Assembly: GCA_031291175.1 (NCBI GenBank)
Contig: JARLJO010000078.1
Coordinates: forward strand, 1-64,000
Source: Gammaproteobacteria bacterium
Lineage (GTDB): Bacteria; Pseudomonadota; Gammaproteobacteria; DSM-16500
Direction of reading: 5' to 3'
Length of the DNA: 64,000 nt
Below are positions 29,870-38,084 of the stretch, piece by piece (positions within the stretch are counted from its first letter, which is position 1; each line of letters begins with the position of its first letter). Below the pieces are notes generated by a model that saw only the letters and a program-made list of their open reading frames with translations, made no database searches and was not told the DNA's origin. The position numbers were made by a program, and so were the translations under genes.

Positions 29870-30750
29870 TGGCCTGGTTAGAACTTCACATCACCACCAC
29901 GTCCGATCATGCTGATGCGCTTGGCGAACAACTCACAGAGCTGGGCGCTCAAGCCCTCACCTTGCGGGACGCGGGCAATGCGCCAGTTTATGAACCAGCA
30001 CCAGGCGAAACACCCACCTGGCAGAGCACAACACTGGTCGGATTGTTTGATGACACCCAGGACATGAGCGCCGTCATGAAGCTCATGTCTGCCAAACTTG
30101 CCGCCGGGGTATTGCAAGATTTTCGCCTTGAAACACTGCCTGATCAACCCTGGGAAAGAACGTGCTTACAAGATTTTAAACCCCTGCGTTTTGGCAAGCG
30201 ACTTTGCATCTGCCCCAGCTGGGAAACCCCACCTGAAGACGATTGCGTTAACGTCATACTGGATCCAGGTCTTGCTTTTGGCACAGGCACCAGCCCGACT
30301 ACCGCGCTTTGCTTAGAATGGCTTGATCAGAATGTTCAAAACGGCGATACCGTTATTGACTATGGTTGCGGTTCTGGCATTTTAGCGTTAGCCGCACTAA
30401 AACTGGGTGCAAAACAAGTATTTGCCGTGGATTATGACCCACAAGCATTACTCGCAACCCGCGACAATGGCGAACGTAATCAGCTAATGCCGCCTGAATT
30501 AGAAGTGTTTTTGCCGGATGATTTTGTCGGACGTGAAGTGGATATTGTCGTTGCCAATATCTTAGCAAAGTCGTTAATCGAGCTTGCCCCTTATCTTGCC
30601 AGCCTTGCTAAACCCAAAGGACGCATCTTGCTGTCGGGTATTTTAATTACGCAAGCAGAAGCGGTGCTTGAAGTTTATCGCGAATGGTTCACTATGCCAG
30701 AACCCACCTCAAAAGAAGAGTGGGTCAGACTTGAGGGCATCCGAAAATAA
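29869..30750 (+). CDS. prmA: ribosomal protein L11 methyltransferase
   Basis: 293 residues from the ATG overlapping the accC stop. An N-terminal substrate domain is followed by the SAM fold: VIDYGCGSGILALAALKLG, VFAVDYDPQAL and DIVVANILAKSLIELAP (NI-x-A catalytic region). It trimethylates L11. accB-accC-prmA is a common gammaproteobacterial order. dusB, often next before fis, is absent. Confidence 0.95.
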   Translation: MAWLELHITTTSDHADALGEQLTELGAQALTLRDAGNAPVYEPAPGETPTWQSTTLVGLFDDTQDMSAVMKLMSAKLAAGVLQDFRLETLPDQPWERTCLQDFKPLRFGKRLCICPSWETPPEDDCVNVILDPGLAFGTGTSPTTALCLEWLDQNVQNGDTVIDYGCGSGILALAALKLGAKQVFAVDYDPQALLATRDNGERNQLMPPELEVFLPDDFVGREVDIVVANILAKSLIELAPYLASLAKPKGRILLSGILITQAEAVLEVYREWFTMPEPTSKEEWVRLEGIRK

Positions 30751-30998
30751 TCATTATCGTATCGCGGCTTGTCCGCGTTATGTGAATTTTTAGGTGTTTT
30801 TTAAGTCTATCGCTTCGCTATTTGCGGACAACATTTGCCCCTTCATGAATCAACCTTTTTCACAATAAGACAATCTTCTGGCGGAGAAATACCGCCAATT
30901 TAGCTTAAAATACGTCACTGCATCACGCTTTTACAGCACTTTTAGAGGCTCACAGCTCAGCTATTTTATGACTCACATATCGCTAATTGCTTAATTTA

Positions 30999-31028
30999 TT
31001 GACAATAGTTGTGAGGTTGACGTATGAT
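30999..31028 (+). promoter_or_regulatory. distal fis promoter, GC-rich discriminator
   Basis: TTGACA (30999-31004), an 18-bp spacer, TATGAT (31023-31028). The discriminator GTGCCCCATCGCG is GC-rich, a feature of stringently controlled, growth-rate-responsive promoters such as that of fis. Predicted leader about 200 bases. Confidence 0.65.
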
Positions 31029-31128
31029 GTGCCCCATCGCGCCCTTCAAAAAGTCTCGGTAATTTCAGAGGCTAGGGCAAAAATCGACCTGGCATTACAA
31101 TAAATTGATAATTATTTGTTATTAAAAT

Positions 31129-31157
31129 TTGATCGAACAAAGAACAGCTGGTATAAT
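31129..31157 (+). promoter_or_regulatory. proximal fis promoter
   Basis: TTGATC (31129-31134), 17-bp spacer, perfect TATAAT (31152-31157). Predicted start near 31164, leaving a leader of about 70 bases. Confidence 0.55.
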
Positions 31158-31236
31158 TACCTTCTGCAAAAATATAGGTTAAAGATTAGGGCATTTGGTT
31201 AACATTGGTTTAGTTATATTTTTTTGAGAGAAAACA

Positions 31237-31542
31237 ATGGCTATTAATAACACACTTGAAACAACTGAAACGTTACAAAAAGCAAACACCGCTTTTACTG
31301 TGACTCACAAAAATCAACCGTTGCATGATAGCGTGCGTCAAGCGCTTGAAAATTATTTCCTACAATTGAAAGGCCAAGCGCCAAACAATTTGTACGAAAT
31401 GGTTTTAGCAGAAGTTGAAATGCCATTGATGGAAGCTGTGATGGATTATACAAAAGAAAATCAATCACGCGCTGCTATCTTACTAGGCATTAGCCGTGGC
31501 ACATTGCGTAAGAAGCTAAAAATATACGGAATGTTAGACTAG
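31237..31542 (+). CDS. fis: Fis family nucleoid-associated regulator
   Basis: 101 residues, usual length. The N-terminal beta-hairpin arm is followed by [19 protein letters not shown] and the C-terminal helix-turn-helix [26 protein letters not shown]. Fis bends DNA at AT-rich sites and controls rRNA, virulence and growth-phase genes. In Legionella and Coxiella Fis-like proteins repress effector genes, so its position just upstream of icmH-icmF is noteworthy. A GAGAG site precedes the ATG. It is followed by a strong terminator. Confidence 0.95.
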   Translation: MAINNTLETTETLQKANTAFTVTHKNQPLHDSVRQALENYFLQLKGQAPNNLYEMVLAEVEMPLMEAVMDYTKENQSRAAILLGISRGTLRKKLKIYGMLD

Positions 31543-31570
31543 TCTCATTTCTTGTAGCCTCTCTTACTGA

Positions 31571-31612
31571 ACATCGAATGAGTATCCAAGCTCATTCGAT
31601 GTTTTGTTTTAT
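31571..31612 (+). terminator. rho-independent terminator of fis
   Basis: ACATCGAATGAG (31571-31582) pairs perfectly with CTCATTCGATGT (31591-31602) across an 8-base loop. The T-rich run TTTTGTTTTATT follows. This separates fis from icmH. Confidence 0.88.
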
Positions 31613-31657
31613 TCTCGCCTGACTCATGAAAAACCTCGAAAATACCCTGTAACGCTA

Positions 31658-31686
31658 CTGACCTCCTATACACATTTATGTATAAT
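31658..31686 (+). promoter_or_regulatory. icmH-icmF promoter
   Basis: CTGACC (31658-31663), 17-bp spacer, perfect TATAAT (31681-31686). It gives a leader of about 85 bases before icmH. Confidence 0.55.
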
Positions 31687-31778
31687 GCCTTTAGATTATG
31701 TCTGTGATGACATTCTGGAACGTAGCAACGCTCCTATCACATTCACACTGAAGCTATTTAAGGGAATAAGTATCGACA

Positions 31779-32657
31779 ATGGTTACGATCATTAACGAAC
31801 AGGTTTCGAGTGACGAACAAGAATTATCAGAAGCGACGTTTCATCCTGGTGAAGCGCCTCTCGAAAATCAAGCGCTAACTACAGCCTCCGAAGGCAGTAG
31901 CCAACTGCTATTACAAAGCAAATTCATTACACACAATCCAAAATCTGGATTAAACCCTCTCGCTGATGCGGCTGGATACTTGTTTTCAATCATGGGCAAG
32001 TTAAAACACATTAAGTCTTACCGACACTTAAGCAAACTCCACAAAGAACTCATTCAAGAAATCAATACATTCCAAGATGCGGCAAAATCGCATGGCTATA
32101 GCTCTGAATACATTTTAGTAAGCCGTTATGCTATTTGCGCCACGCTGGATGACATTATTTCCAACACTCCCTGGGGTGCGCAAGGCCAATGGGAAAGCCA
32201 CACATTACTGGCCGCTTTTAATCAAGAAGCCATTAATCAAGAAAGATTTTTCGTGATACTAGAACGTCTCATCAAAGATCCCAACTTGTATATTGATGTA
32301 ATGGAGTTCATGTATATCTGCTTAAGCTTAGGGTTTAAAGGCCATTATCGCGCGACGGAATTTAATAACAATCAGCTTGAACAAATTATCAATGCACTCT
32401 ACAAACGGATTCGGGCTTATCGTGGTGACTTTAGCAAAGTGCTATCCCCGTTCTCGACTAAACCTACTACCACTGCAAAACCAACAGCAAAAAACATGCC
32501 TGCTTGGTTAATCATTTTACTTGCAGCGAGCGTGAGCCTAGTCTTGTTTGCTGGCATAAGATACATGCTAAACGTGACTTCCAACCAAGCCTTCCAAGAC
32601 TTAACGCGAATGGGAAAATCGACATCATATGAAATACATGATCAGACAGTTGAGTAA
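31779..32657 (+). CDS. icmH: Dot/Icm protein IcmH/DotU
   Basis: 292 residues. The DotU domain is seen with NPLADAAGYLFSIMGKLK, YAICATLDDIISNTPWG and FMYICLSLGFKGHYR. A C-terminal membrane helix is at about 244-262 (AWLIILLAASVSLVLF). It stabilises IcmF and the Dot/Icm core complex and is homologous to TssL of type VI secretion. An AAGGGA site lies upstream. The end overlaps icmF by 29 bases. Confidence 0.95.
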   Translation: MVTIINEQVSSDEQELSEATFHPGEAPLENQALTTASEGSSQLLLQSKFITHNPKSGLNPLADAAGYLFSIMGKLKHIKSYRHLSKLHKELIQEINTFQDAAKSHGYSSEYILVSRYAICATLDDIISNTPWGAQGQWESHTLLAAFNQEAINQERFFVILERLIKDPNLYIDVMEFMYICLSLGFKGHYRATEFNNNQLEQIINALYKRIRAYRGDFSKVLSPFSTKPTTTAKPTAKNMPAWLIILLAASVSLVLFAGIRYMLNVTSNQAFQDLTRMGKSTSYEIHDQTVE

Positions 32658-35600
32658 CAGCCCTTACAAAACACAGCTCACTCCATTAATCATTCTCACC
32701 GCCATCTCGCTACTCATCTGGTTTGGTGGGCCATTAATTGCTATCGCAGACTACGTGCCCCTTGAAGAATCTGAAAAACGGTTCTACACCATCATGGCTT
32801 TATTTTTAGCCTGGTTCTTAAAAATTATTTTTGCCGATGGCAAAACAAAAGAACAAACACCAAAGCCTGCCACCTTCAAACATCCCGAACTCACCAAAAA
32901 ATTAGAATTGCTGGCGGCACGCTTTCAAGGCGCGACGGATTTTTTAAAAAAAACGCTGATAAACAAGCACGGCAAAGACACCAGCTTGCATCATTTGCCA
33001 TGGTTTTTGTTAGTTGGCCCTAGTGGTTCAGGCAAGACCACTTTTTTGGCTAATTCAAATATCAATTTTATTTTGTCCAAACAATTTAAAGCTGACAGCC
33101 TCAATAACACACCGCCCTCTGATGTCTGTGACTGGTGGGTCACTCGTGATTCTGTGTTAGTGGATGTTCCCGGCTTTTATCTGCAATCAAAACAAAAGAA
33201 TGCGGCGAATGCGCCTGCCGGCTCAAAACAAAAAGCCTCCATGAATCATATGCTGTGGAAAGGCTTTCTTGATCTTCTAAATAAATTTCGCGGCAAACGC
33301 GCCATTAACGGCGTCATTATTACGTTACCGCTTTCTGACATCATGAACTCGCAAAACCAAACGAAAGAACGTTTAGTCCATGACCTGAAACTACGCATTG
33401 GCGAATTGAGAACGCAATTTGGAGAACACCTACCTTTTTATATCACCATAACGAAATGTGATTTATTGCCGGGCTTTAATGAATTTTTTAGTGACAGCGG
33501 CAGCGATGAAATTGCGCAAGCCTGGGGAGTATCATTACCTCGCGCCAAAGAAAACGAACAGTTGGTAGATCTCTTTGCTAATCGATTTAATGCTCTGATC
33601 AAAAGATTGAATAAACAATTGATTTGGCGTCTTCACCATGAAAGAAACCCATTTACACGCCCCTACATTAAAGATTTCCCGCTTCAAGTTGAGCGATTAA
33701 AAGAAAACATATTAAGCTTGTTAAAAATACTGTCAAACACTGATAAAGACTTACACTTACAAGGGGTTTATTTATCTAGCGCGATGCAAGCTGTGCCTGA
33801 AGAATCCAATACCACCATCCATGCTGCAAATTCTTCACAGACATCACTCCAAATCATGCGTAACCCTGTGATGCCCAGCCGTGCTTATTTTGTTAAGCAG
33901 CTTTTATTGCAAGGCATACTGAGCGCCGAAAATTATCCCGCGCAAACAACGCCTACTCGCAAAAACAATCCTAAAGTAGTCGCCCTTTCCATTGGCGTGA
34001 TGGCGCTGGTTGGTCTCTTACTGGGTAACGATATTCGTGACAGCATTAAACAAACCTATGCTATTCGTAATACACTGGCGCAATACCAAGATGATGTTAA
34101 TTTACAAGGGGCTCACCTAGATAAAGCATTGCCTTTAGTGAATGCATTACAAAAAACCGCGCAAAAATCATCTCACACATTGCTTTTTTATTCTGATAAA
34201 GCACAACAAAGTGCGAATGCTGCTTACCAACAAGCACTACGCACGATTGTCTTGCCTGAAATTAAGAATGACCTTGAAAATGTCCTGCAAACGTCAGGCA
34301 AAAATCCAGAACAACTGTATGCGGCACTCGAAGCTTATTTAATGTTAGGTGACGTGCAACACATACAACCCGACTTTATTATTAGCCAACTCAAGCAAAT
34401 CGCACCGACGTTGTTTACCCCTGATAATACACAACAACTCGCGGCTCATATTCATACGGCTTTTAATACCGCATGGCAACCCATTCCGCTAGACGAGGAT
34501 TTGATTGCGAAAGCTCGCAAACACTTGTTTAACTTATCACCGGTACAACTCAGCTTTGTGATACTAAAAAGCCTTGCTGCCAATACCATTGATAGCACAG
34601 TGAGCCTTGGCACCAATCTCGGAAAATCGCCCGCACTGATCAGCCATGCGATTGTTAGCCTCATTCCAACCATGTACACAGCTGATGCTTTCCAATCCAT
34701 TTATGATCAACAAATTGATTCCGCCGCAACAGAAGCCACTCAAGGTAATTGGGTTTTAGGCAGTATTTCTACATTAAATCAGTTAAATAATACGCCGTTG
34801 GTTGAGCAATTACGTGGCTTATATGTTATTGATTACATCAATGCGTGGGAAAAAGCGCTAGCTAGTATTCAACTAGCCACGCCTGCGAACTTAGCCCAAG
34901 CTGACTCCATTATCAAAAACTTAATTTCAAAAAATTCGCCACTCATTGAATTATTGAAAACTGTCAAACAAAATACCGCTTTTGCACCTATCATGGCGGC
35001 AAGCCCCAAATTAGCGGCCTTGAATGCGCTATTAAGTGAGAATGACAGCCAAAATAACGGGCTCACGAAAATTTTTGGATCACTAAGTCAAGTTCATGGT
35101 TACTTACAAGAGATCATGGATGCAAAAGATGTTAACAATGCAGCCTTTCTATCTGTCTCCACGCGAATGAAAAATGCACCAACATCAAACGATCCATTAA
35201 CTCAGCTCTTTAATTTAGCCAAAACAAGTCCTGATCCAATCAGAACATGGCTGAATAATATTGCCGCGCAAAGTTGGCATTTTATGTTGACCGATGCGAG
35301 TCATTTTGTAGAAAACCGGTGGCAGTCTGAGATTTTGTCCACTTATCATTCCAAGCTGGCCAATCGTTTTCCTTTCGCAGCCGAGGCCAATCAAGATGTG
35401 GAGCTTGAGCAATTCACTAAATTCTTAGGCACGAAAGGCACGCTAACCAACTTCTATCGAAGCTATTTACAGCCTTTTGTTGAGGCCACCGATAAGGGCT
35501 GGCAATGGAAAAGCTTAGACAATGAAAAAATGCCGTTTACCGCTATTGCTCTTTCACAATTACAACAAGCGGAACAATTGCAGTTAGCTTTTTTTCAAAA

Positions 35601-36018
35601 TGAAGATGACAAGCTTTTTGTTAAATTCACATTACAACCCTTAGCGCTGGAAACCAACACGAAGAGTGTTCATCTGAATATCAATGGGCAAGCCGTACAA
35701 TACGATCGCTCGCTGCCAAAAATACCGCAAATGTTAGTGTGGCCAGGCAGCAAAGCAACGCATGAGACACTATTGAATGTCCTGACCAGCAACAATCAAA
35801 ACATTAACAACAATATTAAAGGCAGCTGGGGTTGGTTCAAACTAGTGAACAAAGCCTCGCCCAAAATGATCAATCAAAAAGAAATGCTATTAAACTTTAA
35901 TGTGGATGGTCACAACGCGAAATACATGTTATTCACTCAAGGTCGCATCAATCCTTTTTTAGCAATGAATTTGCAACACTTTAAACTACCTGAGCAATTA
36001 GGCGAGCAGAAAGCATAA
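32629..36018 (+). CDS. icmF: Dot/Icm protein IcmF
   Basis: 1129 residues. Two N-terminal membrane helices (about 18-40 and 52-68) precede a GTPase-like domain with Walker A GPSGSGKTT (130-138) and DVPGFYL. A third membrane helix lies at about 445-463. The large periplasmic IcmF/TssM region ends in NGQAVQYDRS and WPGSKATHETLL. IcmF with IcmH anchors the secretion complex at the pole and stabilises it. No companion type VI genes are present, so a Dot/Icm role is preferred. An alternative ATG is 9 bases downstream. Confidence 0.95.
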   Translation: MKYMIRQLSNSPYKTQLTPLIILTAISLLIWFGGPLIAIADYVPLEESEKRFYTIMALFLAWFLKIIFADGKTKEQTPKPATFKHPELTKKLELLAARFQGATDFLKKTLINKHGKDTSLHHLPWFLLVGPSGSGKTTFLANSNINFILSKQFKADSLNNTPPSDVCDWWVTRDSVLVDVPGFYLQSKQKNAANAPAGSKQKASMNHMLWKGFLDLLNKFRGKRAINGVIITLPLSDIMNSQNQTKERLVHDLKLRIGELRTQFGEHLPFYITITKCDLLPGFNEFFSDSGSDEIAQAWGVSLPRAKENEQLVDLFANRFNALIKRLNKQLIWRLHHERNPFTRPYIKDFPLQVERLKENILSLLKILSNTDKDLHLQGVYLSSAMQAVPEESNTTIHAANSSQTSLQIMRNPVMPSRAYFVKQLLLQGILSAENYPAQTTPTRKNNPKVVALSIGVMALVGLLLGNDIRDSIKQTYAIRNTLAQYQDDVNLQGAHLDKALPLVNALQKTAQKSSHTLLFYSDKAQQSANAAYQQALRTIVLPEIKNDLENVLQTSGKNPEQLYAALEAYLMLGDVQHIQPDFIISQLKQIAPTLFTPDNTQQLAAHIHTAFNTAWQPIPLDEDLIAKARKHLFNLSPVQLSFVILKSLAANTIDSTVSLGTNLGKSPALISHAIVSLIPTMYTADAFQSIYDQQIDSAATEATQGNWVLGSISTLNQLNNTPLVEQLRGLYVIDYINAWEKALASIQLATPANLAQADSIIKNLISKNSPLIELLKTVKQNTAFAPIMAASPKLAALNALLSENDSQNNGLTKIFGSLSQVHGYLQEIMDAKDVNNAAFLSVSTRMKNAPTSNDPLTQLFNLAKTSPDPIRTWLNNIAAQSWHFMLTDASHFVENRWQSEILSTYHSKLANRFPFAAEANQDVELEQFTKFLGTKGTLTNFYRSYLQPFVEATDKGWQWKSLDNEKMPFTAIALSQLQQAEQLQLAFFQNEDDKLFVKFTLQPLALETNTKSVHLNINGQAVQYDRSLPKIPQMLVWPGSKATHETLLNVLTSNNQNINNNIKGSWGWFKLVNKASPKMINQKEMLLNFNVDGHNAKYMLFTQGRINPFLAMNLQHFKLPEQLGEQKA

Positions 36019-36066
36019 CCTAAGTGATACCCTCGCATAATTATCTACACAAATGCTTAATCCTGA

Positions 36067-36219
36067 TCCCCTCCTTTGAAAAAGGAGGGTTAGGGAGGAT
36101 TTATATAAAAAATATCTTATTTGAAATAGATATTATTTTTATTGCGCTAGATTTGTATTGATCAAGGCGTGATTAAAGTTTATAAAATCCCCCTCAATCC
36201 CCCTTTTTCAAAGGGGGAA
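36067..36219. repeat. MITE-like inverted repeat, about 37-bp arms
   Basis: The left arm (36067-36103, with CTCCTTTGAAAAAGGAGG) and the right arm (36183-36219, with CCCTTTTTCAAAGGG) are imperfect reverse complements. They flank about 80 bp of AT-rich DNA. Each arm also contains its own small palindrome. No transposase is encoded. A direct target duplication could not be confirmed. Confidence 0.75.
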
Positions 36220-36272
36220 GTGCCTCCGATTCAGTTTGGTATTTGCATATCATCCCGCGACATACTCCATAA

Positions 36273-36321
36273 GCATTGCAGGTTGGGTTGAGCGTTTTTG
36301 CGAAACCCAACGCTTCATTAA
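36273..36321. repeat. dispersed hairpin repeat, copy 2
   Basis: GGTTGGGTTGAGCG-TTTTT-GCGAAACCCAAC, followed by the same GCTTCATTAA flank as copy 1 at 342-391 in inverse orientation. Similarity extends about 49 bp, beyond the stem itself, so the two share ancestry. Confidence 0.75.
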
Positions 36322-36384
36322 TGAGCCAATAACAACAAAACCATATAATTAAAATTAAAAAACTTGCACATTATGACTGCTGCA

Positions 36385-38079
36385 TTACGTTTTTCGTAAT
36401 GGACACAACTGCAAAATATCGCCCATATTCGTGCTGAAAGTCTGGCATCTGTCTTCATCTCTTATCAGATCAAAATGCCGCAAAATTGCAAAAGTTCTTT
36501 TATTATTACGTATCGTTTGAAAAACCGTTAACTTGTTAGCAGGTCCATTATGCTGAATCGTCAAAGAATAGATCGGCGATTGCGTCGAATTCTGAATTAA
36601 CTGCGTCATGACTTCCTTCAATAATTTCCTGTGCTTATCTTCTGGCAAATGATGCGCCAAAGAAATGTCCTCGCCAAGACCCACAAACGTCATCCCAATA
36701 AAACGCGTATCTTCTGAAAAAAAAGGAATTGTATAAGCCAGTGGCACTGCGGCAATTACCACAATCGAGTGTGGCGGAATCCTTGGAACATTCATCGTAA
36801 AATAGGCAGGACCTATTTTCATTCTGCCCCAATCTGGATAATGCGTGCTCATCACAAACACAACCAATAAAGCCGATAGAAACACCCGGCGCAAGCCAAC
36901 CGACGGTAAGATAAACTGAGCCAAATAGACGATGATAATTCCGGTCAAGAGCTCTAAAGGTAATAAGTACCGATAAACAGCAAATTCCAGCAGCCACGCC
37001 ACATAACTTACGCAAAAGTAAGCCACCACAAATCGCCAGGCGATTGGTAACTTTTTCTTTGTGATTACTTGTTGCACCTTCAAATAGTTAGTTTGATATT
37101 TCTGAAAACAATAGGTGAGCACAGCAATGATCGTCATTATAAAAACGGCAGCCATTCGAGGATCACGCAATGCTCGCTCTGAAAAAAACGTATTACTGCC
37201 TACCGCAACATAATAAGGAAAAAAAATATATTGCTGCCAATGCGGCCTGATTTCTGCAGGAGAAAGATTAAAGCTCACATATGGAGCAAAAACAGAATGA
37301 AAAATATTATTATAATAAGGGAAAAAAGGATTTTGAAAATGCTGATAGAGCATCCACATCCAATGACCATCAACAAGAACAAACCCTAATATCGAAAATA
37401 AAATAAAATAAGCTACTGATTTTTTACATTCTCTACTATGCCCATAAGAAACGATCAAACCGATTAATAATCCCAAAACATAGGTTGCCGCTGTCAACTT
37501 GAAACCAACAGCAGATCCCGCCAAAAACGCGGCTACCATTATCCAATGCACTGGATAATTGACTGGTGTCGCCAAAGCTTTTAGTAAGCAATAGACTGCG
37601 ACTACAATCAATAAAGCAACATTGACATCATTTGTCGCCGTCCCCAACAAAGACACACTGGCAACACCTGTCATTCCAATATAAACAGAAAATGATGCGG
37701 CTGCGGTTTGGCGCGAAGGTGATAGAGACGAAAACAAAATGATCGCAGTTTTATACAGGAAAAATCCAATAATAGCTGAATTGATCCCTAATAAAAAAAC
37801 AGCCATCCTCGGGTTTGAAATGGAGATAATGGCGTAGTTTAATACATCAAGATAGGGATTTAAGTAGGTTTGCATCATAGCAGGAGCGACATCTTGCCAA
37901 AGACGATGATGAAGAAAAGCATAACCATTATAAAAATGATAATTCAACAAATCCCAGCTAATATCTTGCCCTAAGGCAAGAGAACCACACCCAGAGACAA
38001 TGATAAAAAAAAATAATAACAGAAACTGATGCGGGAGATTGGCTGTAAAAAACTCGCCTGGAGTAACCTTCTTTATCAT
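36385..38079 (-). CDS. polytopic membrane protein coupled to icmB, possible GT-C glycosyltransferase
   Basis: 564 residues with roughly 11 hydrophobic helices. After helix 1 comes an extracytoplasmic loop DISWDLLNYHFYNGYAFLHH with acidic residues, where GT-C (ArnT/PMT-like) enzymes carry their catalytic Asp. A soluble C-terminal domain spans about 430-564. These features suggest a lipid-linked sugar transferase, but no diagnostic motif settles it. It starts 5 bases after the icmB stop with an AGGTG site, so it is translated with the icm operon. In Legionella the gene after icmB is tphA, a different transporter. A Dot/Icm role is unknown. Confidence 0.55.
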   Translation of the reverse strand: MIKKVTPGEFFTANLPHQFLLLFFFIIVSGCGSLALGQDISWDLLNYHFYNGYAFLHHRLWQDVAPAMMQTYLNPYLDVLNYAIISISNPRMAVFLLGINSAIIGFFLYKTAIILFSSLSPSRQTAAASFSVYIGMTGVASVSLLGTATNDVNVALLIVVAVYCLLKALATPVNYPVHWIMVAAFLAGSAVGFKLTAATYVLGLLIGLIVSYGHSRECKKSVAYFILFSILGFVLVDGHWMWMLYQHFQNPFFPYYNNIFHSVFAPYVSFNLSPAEIRPHWQQYIFFPYYVAVGSNTFFSERALRDPRMAAVFIMTIIAVLTYCFQKYQTNYLKVQQVITKKKLPIAWRFVVAYFCVSYVAWLLEFAVYRYLLPLELLTGIIIVYLAQFILPSVGLRRVFLSALLVVFVMSTHYPDWGRMKIGPAYFTMNVPRIPPHSIVVIAAVPLAYTIPFFSEDTRFIGMTFVGLGEDISLAHHLPEDKHRKLLKEVMTQLIQNSTQSPIYSLTIQHNGPANKLTVFQTIRNNKRTFAILRHFDLIRDEDRCQTFSTNMGDILQLCPLRKT

Positions 38080-38084
38080 GGCAC

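Larger units (their letters stand above)
30751..31236. other. 486-bp prmA-fis intergenic region
   Basis: No gene is visible. It holds a REP-like hairpin core CGCGGCTTGTCCGCG (30763-30777) just after prmA, then AT-rich DNA and two tandem promoter-like elements upstream of fis. Between the two promoters GCCCT (31041-31045) and AGGGC (31074-31078) can pair across a loop. Confidence 0.7.
36019..36384. other. 366-bp repeat-filled gap between convergent icm transcripts
   Basis: No gene is visible. It contains a MITE-like inverted repeat (36067-36219) and a dispersed hairpin (36273-36321), listed separately. Both lie where transcripts of icmF and the icmB cluster meet, and their stems could help terminate both. 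Confidence 0.7.

Noticed and set aside
31779..36018. icmH-icmF as part of a type VI system (TssL-TssM)
   Set aside because: No tssB, tssC, hcp, vgrG or clpV is present, while a full set of icm genes lies beside them.
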